DNA of 64,000 bases from Diphasiastrum complanatum. Lineage: Eukaryota > Streptophyta > Lycopodiopsida > Lycopodiales > Lycopodiaceae. The position numbers were made by a program, and so were the translations under genes. Location: NCBI GenBank assembly GCA_029204225.1, contig MU831889.1:1-64000 (forward strand). The letters are read 5' to 3'. Below, one piece after another: positions 1 through 11,838 of the stretch. The notes beneath the pieces are model-generated. The model was not told the origin of the DNA. It was given only the letters and a program-made list of their open reading frames with translations, and ran no database searches. Position 1 is the stretch's first letter, and every line of letters starts with the position of its first letter.

Positions 1-1
1 A

Positions 2-186
2 GACGAACCTCAAGTGATTGAGATGCCAGGTAAAGAAAATCTTAAGCTGGAAATTAATAAAATCAATTGTGAGTGTGATTGTTCTTTAAGTACTACTTCA
101 TTCTTGCCAAATGATTTATTTCGTTTGAAAGGCATTGTACATGGACATGAAGTTAGTATTTCAGTGGACAGTGGATCTACTCATAA
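2..186 (+). pseudogene. Ty3/gypsy protease fragment
   Basis: The frame open from base 2 reads into a stretch ending GHEVSISVDSGSTHN. This is the retropepsin signature (hydrophobic run, then D-S-G-S/A-T-H-N) of Ty3/gypsy polyproteins, here resembling the chromovirus type. The Asp of DSG is the catalytic residue. Similarity stops abruptly after THN at about base 186, where unrelated sequence and then a CT array follow, although the frame stays open to 418. The upstream part is cut by the window edge. It is a truncated remnant of the protease/RT polyprotein. The family call is fairly secure; the subfamily is a guess. Confidence 0.6.
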
Positions 187-300
187 TGGTCAAGATCGCT
201 TGCACTCCATCCTAAGGCCACGATTGGTTGCTTCTTCCACACATTTGGAGATGGGTCTCACCTATATGAAGGTGGCACTATTTCCCTTCTCTCTCCCCAT

Positions 301-301
<1 letters not shown>

Positions 302-334
<33 letters not shown>
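302..334. repeat. (CT)n microsatellite
   Basis: An uninterrupted CT dinucleotide array of about 33 bp. It makes a spurious Ser-Leu repeat in the surrounding open frame. Confidence 0.95.
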
Positions 335-340
<6 letters not shown>

Positions 341-418
341 TCACCTTGGCAAAACAGATTTTGGAACTTCAGTGCCCACACTCCAGCGATTGGAAACACA
401 CCTATGCATCACTGGTAA

Positions 419-1740
419 GTGGCTTCTAATCCTATCTATTCTTGTTGTTGAAATGCTTCTATCAAAAGAATGATAGCATAAATCGCGCTACTCTTGCATA
501 TGTTGTAGCGCGACCTACACTACATCTCTCAAGAAACAAGACTAATCTACAGCATGTTAGAAATCCAAGAATCAAGAAACTAACCAGCCTTTTGATTCTT
601 GGACATCCCAAGAACATCAAGAACTAGAATGTTAGAAAATATGCAAGATTTATGCCACATTTCTAGCCTCTTTAGTTTACTTGAATGTTGGCTCCTACAT
701 TAATCCACAAGAAAACAAGAAATCTAATCCACAACTAGGAAAGCAAGAAAACTAATCCACTCTAAATCCATAACCACACACAATATGAATGGAAGGGCAT
801 GATCATAGGAGCATCACTCAAGAAAACCATCATGATCAAGGAGCTTAGTGTAGCATCAAACTCATGGAAAATCTTCTTATTAAGCATGGAGTAGATACAA
901 TGCAAAAAGCTCTTCTTCACAAAGAGGGAGTCTCTTAAATAAGCAAGAGAGCTCCTTAGGTGGCATTCTAGTGGAATTTCCACATTTAAATTACAAGTGG
1001 AATATTGCTCTCCACTAGAGGTCACTATCAAAAGGTGGCTCACCCTACTTTCTTTAAGAGGGGTCTACTTGCATTTATTACATTTGCTTAGAAAGACTAG
1101 TTCCTACATGGTCATTCCATCTTCCGGGATTCAACATGAGGCTTACACAGTTCTTGCATGTCTTTCCTAGCTAGTATTTCTCGGCTCTCATACTCGGCTC
1201 TCAGTCTTCATTAGTTTAGTCTTCTTAGAGACCTCCTCGGTCTAAGGTGAGAGGTGCTCTTGAGTTGCTCTGTCCGAGTATCTTGGGGATTCGTCAGAAT
1301 CAGCCAACAGCATGGCTCAAAGAAGAACGATTAAGAACAGTGTACATGCCTTTTTTCTTGTTGTTTATCGAAACCCAATAATATGATTATAAAATTCATG
1401 CTACTTCGCTGCTAAACTGTGAGAGATAGAGATGATAGCGAGTATTATCAAAAAACATATGTTTTTAGAGTGTTCTTCATGATTAAAGATATCATACATT
1501 CATAAACAGTAGGTAGCTCTTCGTTGGACAACATGCAATAAAGCTTTTGGTATTCCATCGCTGGAAAGCAATGATGGTGCTCATTAAGTTGCTTTGCATC
1601 GATAGGTCACTCATTAACCAGATCAGAATGTGAAATATCGCTGGTACAATTGTGATATACTACCTTTCAGGTGCTCAAGTGTAATTATCAGTAGTATGCG
1701 CAACAAGAAGTTTACATGTGATGTATGCTTCACATAAAAG
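419..1740. other. No gene recognised
   Basis: AT-rich sequence with scattered stops in all frames. Short open frames here have no recognisable motif. A direct repeat of TCGGCTCTCA near 1180-1202 is the only local structure noticed. It is probably decayed transposon or intergenic DNA. Confidence 0.5.
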
Positions 1741-2058
1741 TATGCCATAATACTATGTTATTATTTTTGGCCAGCGATGGATCACACAATATGAAGATGC
1801 CAATCTGAAACGATGCTAGTTTTGATCTGATCAGCGATGGATATCATACATATATCGATGCCTTATGCACTCAAACATCCAACAATCAACTTATGATAGT
1901 GATGGCATACTACTATGTTATCATTTCTGGCCAGCGATGGATTACACAAACAATAGGAAGAAGATGCCAATCTGAGCAGTGATGCTAGCTCTAATTTGAG
2001 CAACGATGGATAGCATACATATATCAATGCCTCATTCATGCAAACATCCAACAATCAA
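1741..2058. repeat. Two-copy tandem duplication, about 150-160 bp
   Basis: Two diverged copies lie head to tail, about 1741-1889 and 1904-2058. Both contain, in order: ATACTATGTTAT, GGCCAGCGATGGAT, AAGATGCCAATCTGA, GATGCTAG, CATACATATAT, and CAAACATCCAACAATCAA at the end. The copies differ by substitutions and small indels, so the duplication is old. The core GCGATGGAT occurs twice in the first copy; in the second copy its second occurrence has drifted to AACGATGGAT. Confidence 0.85.
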
Positions 2059-2059
2059 A

Positions 2060-3540
2060 TGTAGCTCAGTTCAATGTAGTGTAGGATTTGATTTCAATCC
2101 GCTTTTAGAGTAAGTAGCAGTAGAAACCTACTGAACGTTCATTGGTTTGCATGTTGATTTGTGAATGAGCGTTCTTGGCTTGCATCTCTATGTAGAATGT
2201 AAGTGCGTTCAAGAGTGACGTCCCTGAGTAGTCCTCTGACAAGCTGGACAATAAAATTATACTACAGAGTTATTCAGTCCGTTTCTGCCTAGCCTGGGCA
2301 TTGTAACAAATAAGAAATAGTCAAGTAATGCCCAAACGAGTCTGGTAACAGGCAAGAAATAGATCTGTAAGCAAGAAGCAGAAAAGTAAACAATAGGTCC
2401 TCTGGAGCAGGGGATCTGTCAACACATGCGGGAGCTATATTGTGCTATACAACTGTGATAGCTTTGACAATGAGCTATAACACTTCTCTTGTGTGTATGA
2501 TTATGCAATGCTATACATAGAAATGGATACAGAAGTAAACGTTTCTTAAGTGCAATTAAATGCAAACATGATCACCTCACAAAAGTCGCTAGCATCTACT
2601 ATTCAAGTTGGTGCTTCGCATATATCTTGATTCTTTTTGTTAAATTCAAAAGAGTGTGTCAACAGCGTAGGAGAGTACTAATGAAGTTACCTTCAAAAGA
2701 GCAGAACTATTCTTGAGTTTTTCTACATATCTCTTTCTCCATCATACAATATTTTGGCATATAGAATCATTGCTTATTGTATGGAAGATGGTAACCCTCT
2801 TTGTTGTAATGATATTCTTAGCATATCAAGGCCTAATTAAGCTCTTTAAAGTACTTTAAGAAGAGACAGTATCTTTTTATGCTTTCTAGCAAATACGTAA
2901 TAAATGATAGTAAGTTTGCTTTCTAGATTCAATGTCCAATAATTTTTCTTCTTGTGTGTTTTTTTTCTTCTAGCAATCAAAGTGGAATACAAATCAACCT
3001 AGGTATGTAACTCTCGTTTCATAAGAAAAGTTTCTACATCATATAATTTCTTGCAATTAAAGAGGAGCAATAATATTCTAGTTCTATGCATCTAAATATA
3101 GCATGGAGATTTCAATAAGGCTAAAATATTACTCGTCTAGATTGACTATTGAGATGTTTTTTAATGTTAGAAAATAAAAGCTTCAATAGATCATCTTACG
3201 AGTGACCTAGGCCTACTAGTTTTATCATCACAACTCACATATCAGAAACTTGTACAAGAGTTTTCTAGCTATATCGATCTAGATTTTCTATTAGTGATCT
3301 TATTTAGTTGAACATTTTTATTGACATGAATACATTGACATTGAGTAATGTAAAAATATTTCTTGATCCTATCCAGTGGCCTCAAGAATTGATATTAAAA
3401 ATAGTGTCACATTTCATCCCTCCTCTTTAAGATCCATTTCTTGCATTTGTTGTTTTTCATCTCATTCCTATTGGTTTCGATATGCTTTATGTAAAACATT
3501 GTAGACTAGCTTCTAATTCTAGTGTATGTTCTTGTTCTCA
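2060..3540. other. No gene recognised
   Basis: AT-rich stretch with no convincing coding, RNA or repeat signal visible by eye. Confidence 0.5.
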
Positions 3541-3834
3541 ACAGTAGGTGCTGACACCTCCAAAGCTGTTATTAGAGACATTTTTGATACTTCGGGAGTG
3601 CCATCCTCATATGATGAGCTTCTACTTGGTAGGCTTATTGCCTACACCTTTACTAGTTTCTGAGTACGCCTATCATCAAATGTATGCAAAAGATTAAACT
3701 GTGGAACAACTTGTTATTCCTGAATCCGTTGAGCCAGTTGGATCACTTGCTCAAATTGTTACCAATGAATTACATCCGTATCACATGACTATGTTCATCG
3801 TTACATCCGATGGGTGCATATGTGAGTAGCACTT
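3541..3834 (+). pseudogene. Possible gene scrap of unknown family
   Basis: Two short protein-like stretches occur in different frames. The first runs from about 3550 and contains ADTSKAVIRDIFDTSG. The second, about 3709-3834, contains PVGSLAQIVTNELHPYHMT and ends in a TAG stop. The amino-acid composition looks coding, but I recognise no family, and the change of frame means this is at best a decayed exon pair. The first piece is preceded by a splice-acceptor-like CAACAG. It lies just upstream of a SINE and the LTR element. Confidence 0.2.
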
Positions 3835-3931
3835 TGGTCTTCTCTGTTCCTATTCGACCATGTCATGCTTACCACAAGTGTTGTCACTTGTTTTGAAAGC
3901 ATCCATTATGAGCTTAGTCTATTATACAGAC

Positions 3932-4021
3932 TCACCCAATGGGATTGGCTCAATTGGTTAGTTTCACATCCCAAGTTTTTTTGGTCCAGGTTCGAGCCTC
4001 CCCTTGAAAACCAAAAAGCAA
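3932..4021 (+). mobile_element. tRNA-derived SINE, copy 1
   Basis: It has an internal pol III A box (TGGCTCAATTGG, 3946-3957) and B box (GGTTCGAGCC, 3989-3998) at tRNA-like spacing, followed by a short tail. The same roughly 90-bp unit recurs at 58261-58347. Flanking TATACAGAC (3923-3931) and TATATAGAC (4022-4030) match at 8 of 9 positions and look like an aged target-site duplication. It is a short SINE moved by a LINE reverse transcriptase. The LTR element at 4049 begins only about 20 bp downstream. Confidence 0.75.
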
Positions 4022-4048
4022 TATATAGACCAAACCAAGAAGTATTAT

Positions 4049-4534
4049 TGTTATGTCCATGTCTTGTACCAGGGAATCGGAATAATTCTTGACGTGGATA
4101 GTCGGTCACTCTAGTTGTATGTGATTATTAGTTATGCTACGTCATTCCGGATGTGGTCGTATTAAGTAATTAATAATCATATGAGGGCCCAGACATATAA
4201 TTGGACATAGGAGCTCATGCATGGTGAAGATTGCTATAATGCAAGAATAGGAGGTCAATAGCTCAATTTAGGTTGCATGGGGATCCTAGGAGGAATATTC
4301 TCTCTCTCTTGGAGAGAATATATCCATTGGAAACTCGCCCATCCTCCTATTGTAAATTGTGATTATTGAGCCAGTTTCTCCTCTCCTCTCGTGTTCTTCA
4401 CTATGGCTTGGGGGTGGACTGGTTAGGGTACTGACTAGCCTCTCCATATTGGTTGGGTGGTTCATCCTCCACAAGTGTCCTTTTGGTTTGCATGTGACAG
4501 GATTGTGGAAGATCTTCACTTGGTGATCCTAACA
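4049..4534 (+). repeat. 5' LTR of element A
   Basis: It starts TGTTATGTCC and ends GATCCTAACA, with perfect inverted ends TGTTA/TAACA. It matches the 3' LTR at 11008-11495 over most of its length, including GAGGGCCCAGAC and TTAGGTTGCATGGGGATCCTAGG. The last 150 bp diverge more. Confidence 0.9.
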
Positions 4535-4535
4535 T

Positions 4536-4547
4536 TGGTATCAGAGC
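4536..4547 (+). promoter_or_regulatory. Primer-binding site, initiator tRNA-Met
   Basis: TGGTATCAGAGC lies one base after the LTR end. It is complementary to the 3' end of plant initiator tRNA-Met, the usual minus-strand primer for many plant LTR elements. Confidence 0.9.
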
Positions 4548-4691
4548 TTGGTTCACATCTACCAGGAGGTGGAGCTTGGAGATCTTGGATTTTGTAGTTC
4601 TATTGGTGCATCTCTTTGCTTGTTCTTCCAAGTGTTGGAATTCAATTTCAAGTAGGTGGCTTCTTAGATCCTTGGTGTACTTTCAGCCTAA

Positions 4692-5368
4692 TGATCATAA
4701 TTGTGGATTTGTTCCATGAATTTTAAAGGAAGTCATAGATTTTTTGATGGATTTAGTGAAGTTTTCACCTAGAATTCATGGTTTTTGCAAGAAATTGGTC
4801 ATAGGATCTGGTGTAGTACGTTTCCCAGATTGTACTTACTGTTTTACAGTCATTAATTACAAAATTTAATGATTGCATGAAGGTAGATTAGTCAAGAGGT
4901 TGAATAGATAGTGATCTTGGGCCAAAAATTGAGGGTTTTGGACCATAAATGGGCTATAGAAACCATGTTTGACTAGAATTAGAACTTTTAGTGCTTTCAT
5001 GCAATGGATTTACAGGGATTTGGATTTTATTGCACTTAATTGTGGATTTCCCCTACAAGTTTTGGTCAAAATTAGGTTTCTTGATGTTTTTGGGACTAAA
5101 TTTGGGGTAAATCTCAAAATTCTCAGCCAAGACTTGGTGTGAACATTTTCAGAGATGTAATGAAGCTGTTCCAGAGCTGCCATGAAGTTTGGTTAGGTTG
5201 GAACACCATTGTATTTTTGATGATTTTAGAGCATGAATACCTCTCAATTGGGGGTCTGAACCTGTTGGCTCTTGTTACAAGCTGGATTGCATTTGATTTG
5301 AGCCATCATGCATCCAATTTGGATATATGTGCATTAGACACCAGCATATTGAAGTTTTGCTTGTTGAA
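4692..5368 (+). repeat. Leader segment, copy 1 (repeated at 6621)
   Basis: It starts GATCATAATTGTGG and ends near GAAGTTTTGCTTGTTGAA. The same block, with scattered changes, recurs at 6621-7350 within the same element. Shared anchors include GTGTAGTAC, TACAGTCATTAAT, GGACCATAAATGGGCTATAG and CCTCTCAATTGGGGGTCTGA. Confidence 0.85.
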
Positions 5369-6281
5369 TGAGGCCAAAAATGCATTTTTTGCTTGATCTG
5401 AACTTATGATTGCTTGTTGGACCTGTTAGAAGCTTATATACCTCTCTAATGAACCTTAGTAGAGTGCTTGTAACCTCTGATCCAAGGCTTATTGGGCTGG
5501 GATGCAAATTTTGATGATTTCTCCTTCCAAAAGTGCGCCCTCCTACTTGTTTTTGGTGCATTTATAGATCGCACATGTGAGGCCTAGGTGATAGGGTGAC
5601 ATGGCAAGTGACTTTTAGACCCACTCTCCCTCTGTACTGTGCTTTACAGCAACCAATTTGGTGTCCTGTAGAGAAAGTTATGGTCGTCTGAAGTTTGCAA
5701 GTTTTAAACTAAAATTTGCAAAATTTTGAAATTGTTCTGATGCATGCATGCTTGTAATACAGTTTAGTGCATGTCTGTTGATGAAAATGTATGGATATAC
5801 CTGTATGCATGCTTGGATGCATGTTGAATGCGTAATCAGTGATTTGATCAGTAGAATTCTTGCATGTAGTTATTTTTGGCAATTCTAGATCAAAAAGTAG
5901 ATTTCCTAGTAAATAGGCTATTTACAAAAAAAAATTCATTTTTTCAAAAAAGTTAGAGCATGCTAAGTTAGATGCATGCTGGATGTTTCGAGATGATTTC
6001 GATTTGTGACAGTGCCTATGATTATGGAAAATCGATCTTCTTAATCGATTTTCATAGTTGGTCCATTTCGAATGAATTTCAAAAATCCCAGTTTTTTGTA
6101 AATTTTAGGATTTGTTGTTGTTTAATTTAATCTGATATTTATTTTGCGAAAATTTGCAAATATGAGTGAAAGACCTTGCTGAATAATATCAGCGAGTTAT
6201 GAAGGTTTTTGATGTTTCACTTATTAGTTGATGAGTGAATCTCGACTAATTAAAGCAAATTTTGCAAGTCAGGAAATCAAT

Positions 6282-6622
6282 ATGGTAGATGATAATGCAA
6301 ATGTAGCTCTTGATGGTCAGGTGCCAATGCCTACCTATCTGCAAATTTTCTAGTCATTAAGCCAAGCACTTAATGAGATAAACAACAAGAACACTTTACG
6401 TGATCAACAAATGGAAGTATTGTTGAATCTAGTGAAAACATCCGTTCCGAATTTTGGCTTTCAACCTGAACCTTTTTCAGGAGAAAAGAAAGAGAAAAAA
6501 ACCTGAAGTTGTAGATGACTGGTTAACCAAGCGGATCGGTTACTTTAATCTACATGGAATTCCTAAAGAAAAAAAGATTGAGAGTGTTATTCTATTCTTC
6601 CGTGGGAAAGCTTCATCGTGGA
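6282..6622 (+). pseudogene. gag: Gag fragment of element A
   Basis: From ATG 6282 the frame reads about 70 codons (one in-frame TAG), ending near FQPEPFSGEKKEKK. It then shifts frame into PEVVDDWLTKRIGYF and FFRGKASSW. The pattern of PF.G......VDDWL....YF followed by L..GKA..WW is typical of the capsid part of plant Ty3/gypsy-type Gag. The frame ends exactly where the duplicated leader sequence begins (6621), so the rest of gag was replaced rather than simply mutated. At least two disabling changes are present. The gypsy assignment is an inference from the short motif. Confidence 0.55.
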
Positions 6623-7350
6623 TCATAATTATGGATTTTCTCCATAAATTTTGAGGGAAATCAAAGGTTTTTTTTATGGTTTTAGTGAAATTTTCACCTA
6701 GAATTGAAAACTTTTGCTTGAAATTGATCATAGGTATTGGTGTAGTACATTTTTCAGATCGTACTTGCTATTTTACAGTCATTAATGTTTGAATCTAATG
6801 ATTGCATGATGTTTGAATAGTCAAAAACTTGATTAGATAGTGATTTTGGACCAAAAATTGGGGTTTTTGGACCATAAATGGGCTATAGAAACCATGTTAG
6901 ACTAGAATCAAACCTTTTCGTGCCTGCATGTAATGGATTTATAGGGATTTGGATCTAATTGCACTTATTTGTGGATTTTCCCCACAAATTTTGGTCAAAT
7001 TTGGTCAAAGTTGGCAAAAAAAACAAGGTTTTTTGATGTTTTTTGGACTAATTTTGGGGTAGTTCTCAAAATTCTCAGCCAAGACTTGGTATAAATGTTT
7101 TCAAAGATGTAAGAAAGCTGTCCCAGAGCTGTCATGAAGTTTGTTAGGGTCTAGACACCATTAGGAGGATCAAAACACAAAAAGTTGGTGTATTTTTTAG
7201 CATGAATACCTCTCAATTGGGGGTCTGAACCTGTTGGTTCTTGTTACAAGCTTAAATATATGATGGATTGCGTCTTTTTATGAACTATCATGCATCCAAT
7301 TTGGATAGGTGAGCATTAGACACCATCAAGTTGAAGTTTTGCTTGTTGAA
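6621..7350 (+). repeat. Leader segment, copy 2
   Basis: This is the second copy of the block at 4692-5368. It follows the gag fragment immediately after the codons for Ser-Ser-Trp. Such an internal repeat of 5' leader sequence is most easily made by template switching during reverse transcription. Confidence 0.85.
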
Positions 7351-10300
7351 GGAAAGTAGTGGCAAGACTGATAATCCATTTATGGAACTATCTCTGTTTT
7401 GCAATTTGATTTGGATCTTGCAAAGTAAAGCAGATGAAAGGTATTCCATACAGAAATCTAGTAATTTGGATTCTTTTTAGTTATAGAGTATTTCTCTATA
7501 ATGATTGTAACAACCAAGAGAGTTCTAACTTGTTAAAAGAATTAAGTTCTTTTTACCGATTCTGAAATAGATATTGGATATCTAGGACAGTATGTATTCA
7601 GTTTTGTTGAAATCTATGTTTCTTTTGGATTAGTGAATATTTTTATGGCATTTCGACTGTCTTGGATGATACATTCTATTTTGTCCATGTTGGGTACAAT
7701 ATGAAATGGTATTCATTGAGTAACACTAAAGAAGCATGAGAGATTTCAATTGTTAGGATTATCTCCTGGAATGGGTTGTGAATTTAATCCTATATATGGG
7801 TATAGGATAGCCAAATTGTCAACAGATCTAGATGCAGAGGATTCTTGGAGGAAAAGCTGGTGGTACGAGACATCAATGATTCTAAAGGGGATTTCTTGGG
7901 TAGAATGATCTGTAGACCGATGGTTAGTGATTGCTATAATGGTAATACTAACAAAGTTCATTGGTTTTTGTTTAGGGTATTTTGGGCAATATGAGATATA
8001 GATTGATCCCTAAATGGTATCTCATTTAATTACAAAATATGAAAGCCCTTAAATCTATTTCTCTTTTTTAGTAGGCCTCTACTCTTTAGAACTTTCTTAA
8101 TACATGACAATTGGATTGAGATTCATAAAATTCCATCCAATGCAGAACTTTGTTCTAAAGGACTGTTATAATTATATGATATTTTACTTCCATATAGTAT
8201 TTTTGAATATGGCTCAGAATTTAGGTTTCCTGAACCCTAACATTAGTCTCTATTTGATAGTTGATTATTGAAAAATAATATTTCTATTATTCAAGATAAG
8301 ATATTCTGTGATTCTGAGGAAAAAGTCCGGTTTGTAATAGTATTGGTGGATACTCATTACTGACTTTTTTGAATCTTTGATATCTTATACGTTGTCTCTT
8401 GAGAAATTTTCAATTGAAATTATGGAATTTCTTTTAAAAAAGGGGGGGGGAGAAGAAATTATAGGAATAAGTCTTTCGAGAAATCAGCCAGTTGCATTGA
8501 TTTTGGAAAAAAATCTTGTATGTGTGCAATGGTAGAACTATCCAGTTTGAAATAGAGGAACTCTCTAAGTGATTATTTTGAGTAATCTGGAACTAGTGGA
8601 GTTTTAGGGTTAGAGTTGTGAGATATTCATGAATATGGAAAGTAGTGGTAAAGATTAAATTAAGGTTCACTGATTGTTACCAAGTACCATTTTGTTATGG
8701 ATTGGATCAGTGCAATAAAGCTTTAATCTTAACTCTATTTTCAAAGATGTCTGTATAAGTTAGCCTAATCTTGGTTTGTACGCTAAGATCTGTTATGGCT
8801 GATTGATTGAGGGAATTTTGTTAATAAGAGTTAGATGGTTGGAAAACTTGTGATGTGGAGTTATTCACATCAAAGATTTCCCAGATATGTTATTTACTCA
8901 TGAGAAATAGAGTTCTTTAGTAGCTGAGTTGCAAGATTCTCTATGAGCTACATGAGTAACATATGCAGATTGTGAATATCTATCAGTTTATAGCCTATGT
9001 TTAACATAGTTGGATATGTTGCTTATGTACATCTTAATCTTATGGATCTACTATGTGTTTCTTATGTACTGAGTTTATATCGTATACTTAAACTAGTCAG
9101 AGTGCATAGACATATGAACAAGTAATGTAAGGAATAGTTACTTGCAGGTTAATGTCTCTTTCTGTTGAAAGGATAATTCATTAATTTATTTATGGTTTAG
9201 AAGAAGATCTAAATGTGGTGTTATACATGTATAATTGAGATCTGCACCTAGACATTTAAGATTTCTGAATCATCTACAATTGACTTGAGTAATTGGATTA
9301 CTCCTGATTAGAAGTTAATTGGATAAATAAGCAGTGTGAAGAGAATTCATTGGAGCTATTTATTTGGATCTATATTGCTTATAAGACACATGATTAGTGA
9401 TTCATTTATGAAAACTATGCATAGTATATAGAAGATTCTTGATATAGAATATTTCTTGAAGGAGAGATATCCTAAGTCATTGACTATATCCCAATGAGCT
9501 CGTATATATATGGATGACAAAGTCTAACTAATGTCAAGGATAACCACTGAATTCAGTTGGAATTCAGCAGAATTTTGGAATCTCTAGATGTGGTTCTAGG
9601 TGATTGTGTAAAGTTTATATTTGTTAAAGACAAGTGTTATACTGGTTTTTAATCACTAGGTTGATTGTAGAATCTAGAACTCATAATCTGGTTAAGAATC
9701 GGGTTGAAAGAATATTTTCAGAATCCAATAATTTTTCTTGTGGAAAAGATTTCAATTTTTTTTTTATATTTCATGAGTGGCATGTTGTGCATATACTCTA
9801 GTATCTCTAATTGATAATGGATTTAGAATCCGATACATTATGATTGACGAATCATAAGATTCTAAATGTTTATGATTGACGAATCATAAATTGATACTTA
9901 AAGGTCATTAGATGATTATATGGAAGTATGATGATTCTTAAGATGGTGAGTAATTCTTGATCAATTGGTGGAGTTAAAATTTAGATCTGTTGCTTGAACT
10001 CTAAATTTGTGTACAAACTTGAGATTGTTTGAATCTCATAGGCATTTTCATTAAATAATTGTTTACTTATGAGGAATTTGCTTACCTTTATAAATTGTAG
10101 TCAAGGAATGCCTGTGTACTATTTTTCAGCCTAAATTCTCGGTTAACTAGGAGCAGTTAAGTTTATCAAGATTGAATGGTTGCTATTTTCTGGCATGTGA
10201 TGCTAGGGATAGAGTGCTTAACTCAAGAGAGTATATGGGCTACTCAGGACTGAGTTAAAGTCATTTTTATCTTGATGAATCTCCTAGAGATTTGGTTGGA

Positions 10301-10992
10301 TGAGTTTTGTACCTTAGTTTCTGAAAAAATTCTAAGTGTATTTGTACCAAGAAGCATTTATGACAGATCTACCAGTAATTGTGGATAATCTTGGACTATA
10401 ATTATTTTGCATCTTTGACTTTTGAATATTGATCTCTAATGTAAGGTGAGAACTCACCCAATGAATCATGTAAATTGAGGTTACATGAAGGTGATGTTAA
10501 TAGATTGGAGAGAATCAAACCCAATAGGAAAATATATTTCTTAGTGTACTTCTAAAGGTCAATATAGTATTTCAGTGCAGAGAAAGATAATTTGAGAATT
10601 ATTCCATCTCTAAGTACTAATTTGATATTGAAGTCAGACTAAAGATTGATTCTCAGGGTAAAAGTGAAAGTTAAATTATTGATTTGTTAGCTTTTAAACT
10701 TAATCTTCAGGTTTGGTGGACTGTTATCCAGTGTATCATATCAATTTATTTTATATGATGATGACAATTTGATGTATTGAAGATTTTATCCATTTGGAAG
10801 ATTTATCGCTAATTCTATCATTGGACCCTGAACGAGTACCTAGGATCAGAGATAAACCAGTGAAAAATTGTTCTATCTCTGTGTGCTTGCTTAGGTTGGC
10901 TGGTCAAATTGAGGATAATGATTCATGGGAAGAGTTAAAAGCATACAAATCAGGTCTTTCCTAGTTACTCATTCTGAGGACAGAATTGATTT
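7351..10992 (+). other. Non-coding body of element A
   Basis: AT-rich internal region of the retrotransposon without recognisable pol motifs in any frame. Part of it (about 7750-8000) matches element B near 15180-15480, so it belongs to the family rather than to a chance insertion. A polypurine run lies at 8434-8458. A 19-bp repeat, TATGATTGACGAATCATAA, occurs at 9839-9857 and 9871-9889, each copy being a small hairpin. Confidence 0.6.
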
Positions 10993-11007
10993 AAGGGGGG
11001 GGGAGAA
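10993..11007 (+). promoter_or_regulatory. Polypurine tract of element A
   Basis: AAGGGGGGGGGAGAA lies immediately before the 3' LTR, the position from which plus-strand DNA synthesis is primed. Confidence 0.85.
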
Positions 11008-11495
11008 TGTTATGTCCATGTCCTGTATAAGTGAATCAGAATAATTTTTGACGTGGATAGCCGGTCACTCCAGGTGTATATGGTTATTGGTTATGCCTCG
11101 TCATTCCGGACTTGGCCTATTAAATAGTTAATAATCATATGAGGGCCCAGACCTATAGTTGGACATAGGAGCACATGCATGGTGAAGACTACTTTAATGC
11201 AAGAATAGGAGGTCAATAGCTCAATTTAGGTTGCATGGGGATCCTAGGGAGAATATTTTCTCTCTCTTGAGGAGAATATGTCCATTGGGAACTCGCCCAT
11301 CCTCCTATTGTGAATTCAGATTCTTGAGCCAGTTTCTCCTCCTCTCTCTTGTGTTTTTCACTATGGTTTGGGGGCTAGGTCCAGGAGGAAACTCCAAGAG
11401 GGATCTAGGTTTGGATGGGTGGTTTTGCTTCACAGGTGTCCTTTTGGTTGTTTTGCAACATGATCTAGTCTGCTCTTCATAAGGCAATCATAACA
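11008..11495 (+). repeat. 3' LTR of element A
   Basis: It starts TGTTATGTCC and ends CATAACA, matching the 5' LTR. Differences concentrate in the last 150 bp, so the insertion is not recent or has undergone conversion. Confidence 0.9.
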
Positions 11496-11838
11496 GTAAA
11501 GCAACAGACATGCATTGGATTGGTCAGCTCATGCGTCAAGAGAATGTGTGGTATCTCCTTGATGATGAAAAGAAAATTTAGCAGATTTATTGTGTGATGA
11601 AAATAACAATTGAACTTAGTGTAGACCATGTTCTAAAGCACAACTGGTTCTCTAAAACTCAAGCCTGGTGAGAAATGGCTACATTTAGTTGGGGTAAAAA
11701 TTTGGGACATCTCACGTATTAGTTTCTATTAAAAAAATTAGGATTTGGTGCTAAAATCAAGAATACAAAGATATGCTAATGCTATGGAGCCAACTACTTG
11801 CAATGCAACTGCTTTCGTGAAGATTGGCAGAGCGATAC

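Larger units (their letters stand above)
4049..11495 (+). mobile_element. LTR retrotransposon A, large and mostly non-coding
   Basis: The element has two LTRs of about 487 bp with TGTTA...TAACA termini, a primer-binding site directly after the 5' LTR, and a G-rich polypurine tract directly before the 3' LTR. The internal region is about 6.5 kb, yet the only recognisable coding is a broken gag piece (6282-6622). No protease, RT, RNase H or integrase motif was found in it, so it looks like a non-autonomous derivative whose proteins would come from a relative. The 5-bp flanks (ATTAT and GTAAA) do not match, so no target-site duplication is visible. Element B (11839 onward) is a related copy. Confidence 0.85.

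Noticed and set aside
3906-4109. Overlapping open frames on both strands near 4 kb
   Set aside because: They lie across a SINE and the start of an LTR, so they are not genes.
8434-8458. Second polypurine tract in element A as a nested LTR boundary
   Set aside because: No TG...CA LTR start follows it and the neighbouring sequence is shared body of the element.
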